44,086 bases of DNA from Chlorokybus atmophyticus (Eukaryota; Streptophyta; Chlorokybophyceae; Chlorokybales; Chlorokybaceae), in the NCBI GenBank assembly GCA_009103225.1, contig RHPI01001052.1, positions 149,514-193,599 of the forward strand, written 5' to 3'. Positions 42,265 to 44,086 of the stretch are shown one piece after another. Within the stretch, counting starts at the first letter, position 1. Every line of letters starts with the position of its first letter. Both the position numbers and the translations under genes were made by a program. The notes beneath the pieces are model-generated. The model was not told where the DNA came from. It saw nothing but the letters and a program-made list of their open reading frames with translations, and ran no database searches.

Positions 42265-43339
42265 TGCACTCTCACACAGGCGCGACTGCAAGGATGCTGT
42301 GATGCTTGATGGAAGCAGGTCTGCCATTGTCAGCAAAATCTTCATGTTCTTCCACACGGGGTGCAATGTGTACATTGCCGTCCACACGTACAGCCTGCGA
42401 AAAGATGCTGCTGGCAATCAATGTATGGACGCGGACTCTGGTGCACTGCATGTGCGCACGTTGGAAGAACCCTACATTCTTGTTTGAGGGCAGCAGCTGC
42501 TGCGCAAAGTGTGGATGCTGACGGACAGTCAAGGCTGCTCCCCTACATGCTGGCTTACAACTTCAGCAACCCAGAGCTGCGATTGCTAGCAGCTTATATA
42601 CCTCTCCCCGTATGGCCTAAAACCGGGGATGTGCTGCTTGTAAGACATAAGGATGAGAAGAAGTCGGTCTTTGACTTTCGCGTGCCCACCGACCCACCAG
42701 TCGCTGCATCTGATGCTCCTCCGCCATAAAACGTCGTTGTTCGACAGCCCCAAGTTGACGATGAAGGCAACATGTTGGTTGACTACCTGAAGCCTGCTCC
42801 TCGACCAGCGAGTGCCCGCCAAGGCATGGCGCGGTGGGTGGTCAATAAAGACTGTCGCAACCAGAAGGTGTCACCCATTGCGGTCAAGAGGAAGCTAAAC
42901 TGGCAGCAAGTTGATTAAGGCAGATGGCAAGAGCAGCCAACAACTGAGGTGGTGCGCATGTTCTACAACAGACATGTCATGTACTACAAGGCAGGAGAGC
43001 CCGAGGCAGGTACGCATAAAGATTTTTGGCAACAGTCCATGCAGCTGTTAAGGTGACTGTCGTTGCGGCTGTTAATTGTGCTCATGTGTGGTTTCATGTT
43101 GTGAGTGGTTGACAGCCTGCAACAAGGCAATACGTGTTACTTACTGTCAATGCGGCTGTCAATTGTGCTCATGTGCTCATTTATGCTTGTGATGAGTGGT
43201 CATTACTAAAGGAGGCATAAAAACACTGATGTTCATTTTAGGCATTAACACGCTTGTATTATACACAGATTATGTACACCAAGAAGGTTCAGATGTACCT
43301 TAGATCCGCTGGTAGTACGCAAAGGCAATCGTTCTATAT

Positions 43340-43770
43340 ACACATGGCGCCTGCAGTGCGTGCCGTTCACGGCACAAGCAGTCAACTTCTTCGGCGCAGA
43401 CGGCACAACCAGGCTGTGCCGTCGGGACTTCCTGGTAAAAAAAGCCGTCCGCGGTCGGTACGCAGACTGCAGTCTTGTGCCGGCGTCGGCGCCTTTGCTC
43501 CCTTGTGCCATTGACGGCACAAGACAGTCCAAGCTGAAGTCGGCACAACAGAGCTGGTGCCGTGATCGGTACAAGGTTCCACATCCCGATCACGGCACGA
43601 GACTAGCGATCCGTTAACGGTTCGTCAATCATTGTGCCGCTACCGGTGCAGAAAACTTATGCCGAGAGCGGCACAGTAGACTTGTACTGTAGCAAAGCAG
43701 CAGCCTTCTCTCCTCCTGCGCTGTGACCGGCAGCGAATTACATCAATGGCTTGTGCCGAGAACGGCACAA
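43340..43770. repeat. field of CGGCACA palindromes
   Basis: The heptamer CGGCACA or its complement TGTGCCG, with one-base variants, occurs more than a dozen times. It is often arranged as TGCCGnnnACGGCA-like palindromes with 4-7 base spacers (GTGCCGAGAACGGCACAAC; GTGCCGTGATCGGTAC facing GATCACGGCAC). No coding frame is credible here. The layout parallels the GGACCA field at 37.1-37.9 kb. Confidence 0.85.
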
Positions 43771-43774
43771 CACC

Positions 43775-44086
43775 CTCGTACCGACCAGCAGCCTTGGAGC
43801 TGAGCTGAGCTGGGTCGGAGCGGATGCTGAGCTGCATGCTTGGAGGAAGAGAAGGAGGCGGCGGCGCGAGCTGCTGCTGCTGGTTTACTTGGAGAAGCCA
43901 GTGGCGTGAGCTACTGCTGCTGCTGCTGCTGAGCTGCTTATGAGAAGAAGCTGCTTCTACCAAGAAGCAGATCTGGCAAAATTTGCACATCAGCTGGAGC
44001 TGGAGCTGAGCTGCGGCAGGTTGGATGAAGCTGTCTGGATTCTTGGGTTCTCGAGGACGGTGAACTGAGCTGCTGCTGCGGAACTG
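43775..44086. repeat. GCTGAGCT / GCTGCTGCT-rich low-complexity end of window
   Basis: Repeated GAGCTGAGCTG and CTGCTGCTG units run to the right edge. I see no gene with support. Confidence 0.6.

Overview
This is nuclear DNA of a eukaryote, most likely a plastid-bearing unicellular alga. It carries GT-AG introns in GC-rich genes, a carbonic anhydrase with a plastid-type transit peptide, and a dense load of eukaryotic transposable elements. A green alga (prasinophyte or other chlorophyte) fits best, but the sequence alone does not settle this. I found no bacterial operons, CRISPR array or rRNA.

Positions 1-19,300 are a gene-rich, GC-rich half. From left to right it holds: a minus-strand coiled-coil protein gene that runs off the left edge; a divergent plus-strand gene for a probable plastid-targeted acidic protein; a convergent minus-strand 11-exon gene for a phosphoinositide 3-kinase of class I type with an N-terminal PH domain; a divergent plus-strand gene for a plastid beta-carbonic anhydrase; a poorly resolved plus-strand gene; and a minus-strand 7-exon gene of unknown family. 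For five genes I chained exons by reading frame and splice phase. Start codons were chosen as ATG. Many introns are long alternating purine-pyrimidine tracts (CACACGCACG type).

Positions 19,300-44,086 are a graveyard of nested mobile elements. Its centrepiece is a degenerate Ty3/gypsy LTR retrotransposon on the minus strand (about 22.5-32.8 kb) with gag, zinc knuckles, aspartic protease, reverse transcriptase, RNase H and integrase. Between protease and reverse transcriptase it also carries a cytosine-C5 DNA methyltransferase, so it is a retrotransposon that captured a DNA-methylating enzyme. The element was hit by later insertions. One is a 301-bp solo LTR with a 5-bp target duplication inside integrase. 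Two others are short (about 515-556 bp) elements with tRNA-like Pol III promoter boxes and terminal direct repeats, each in gag. Removing each insertion plus one target duplication restores the reading frame.

Further right are DIRS-like remnants (an RT fragment, inverted and direct copies of a roughly 200-bp repeat, a gag-like ORF). Next come a field of GGACCATGCATGGTCC-type palindromes, a broken Tnp2-like (CACTA/Plavaka-type) transposase whose introns carry clustered GACTGTCA motifs, and a field of CGGCACA palindromes.

All identifications come from reading motifs by eye. No database search, alignment, phylogeny or transcript evidence was available.
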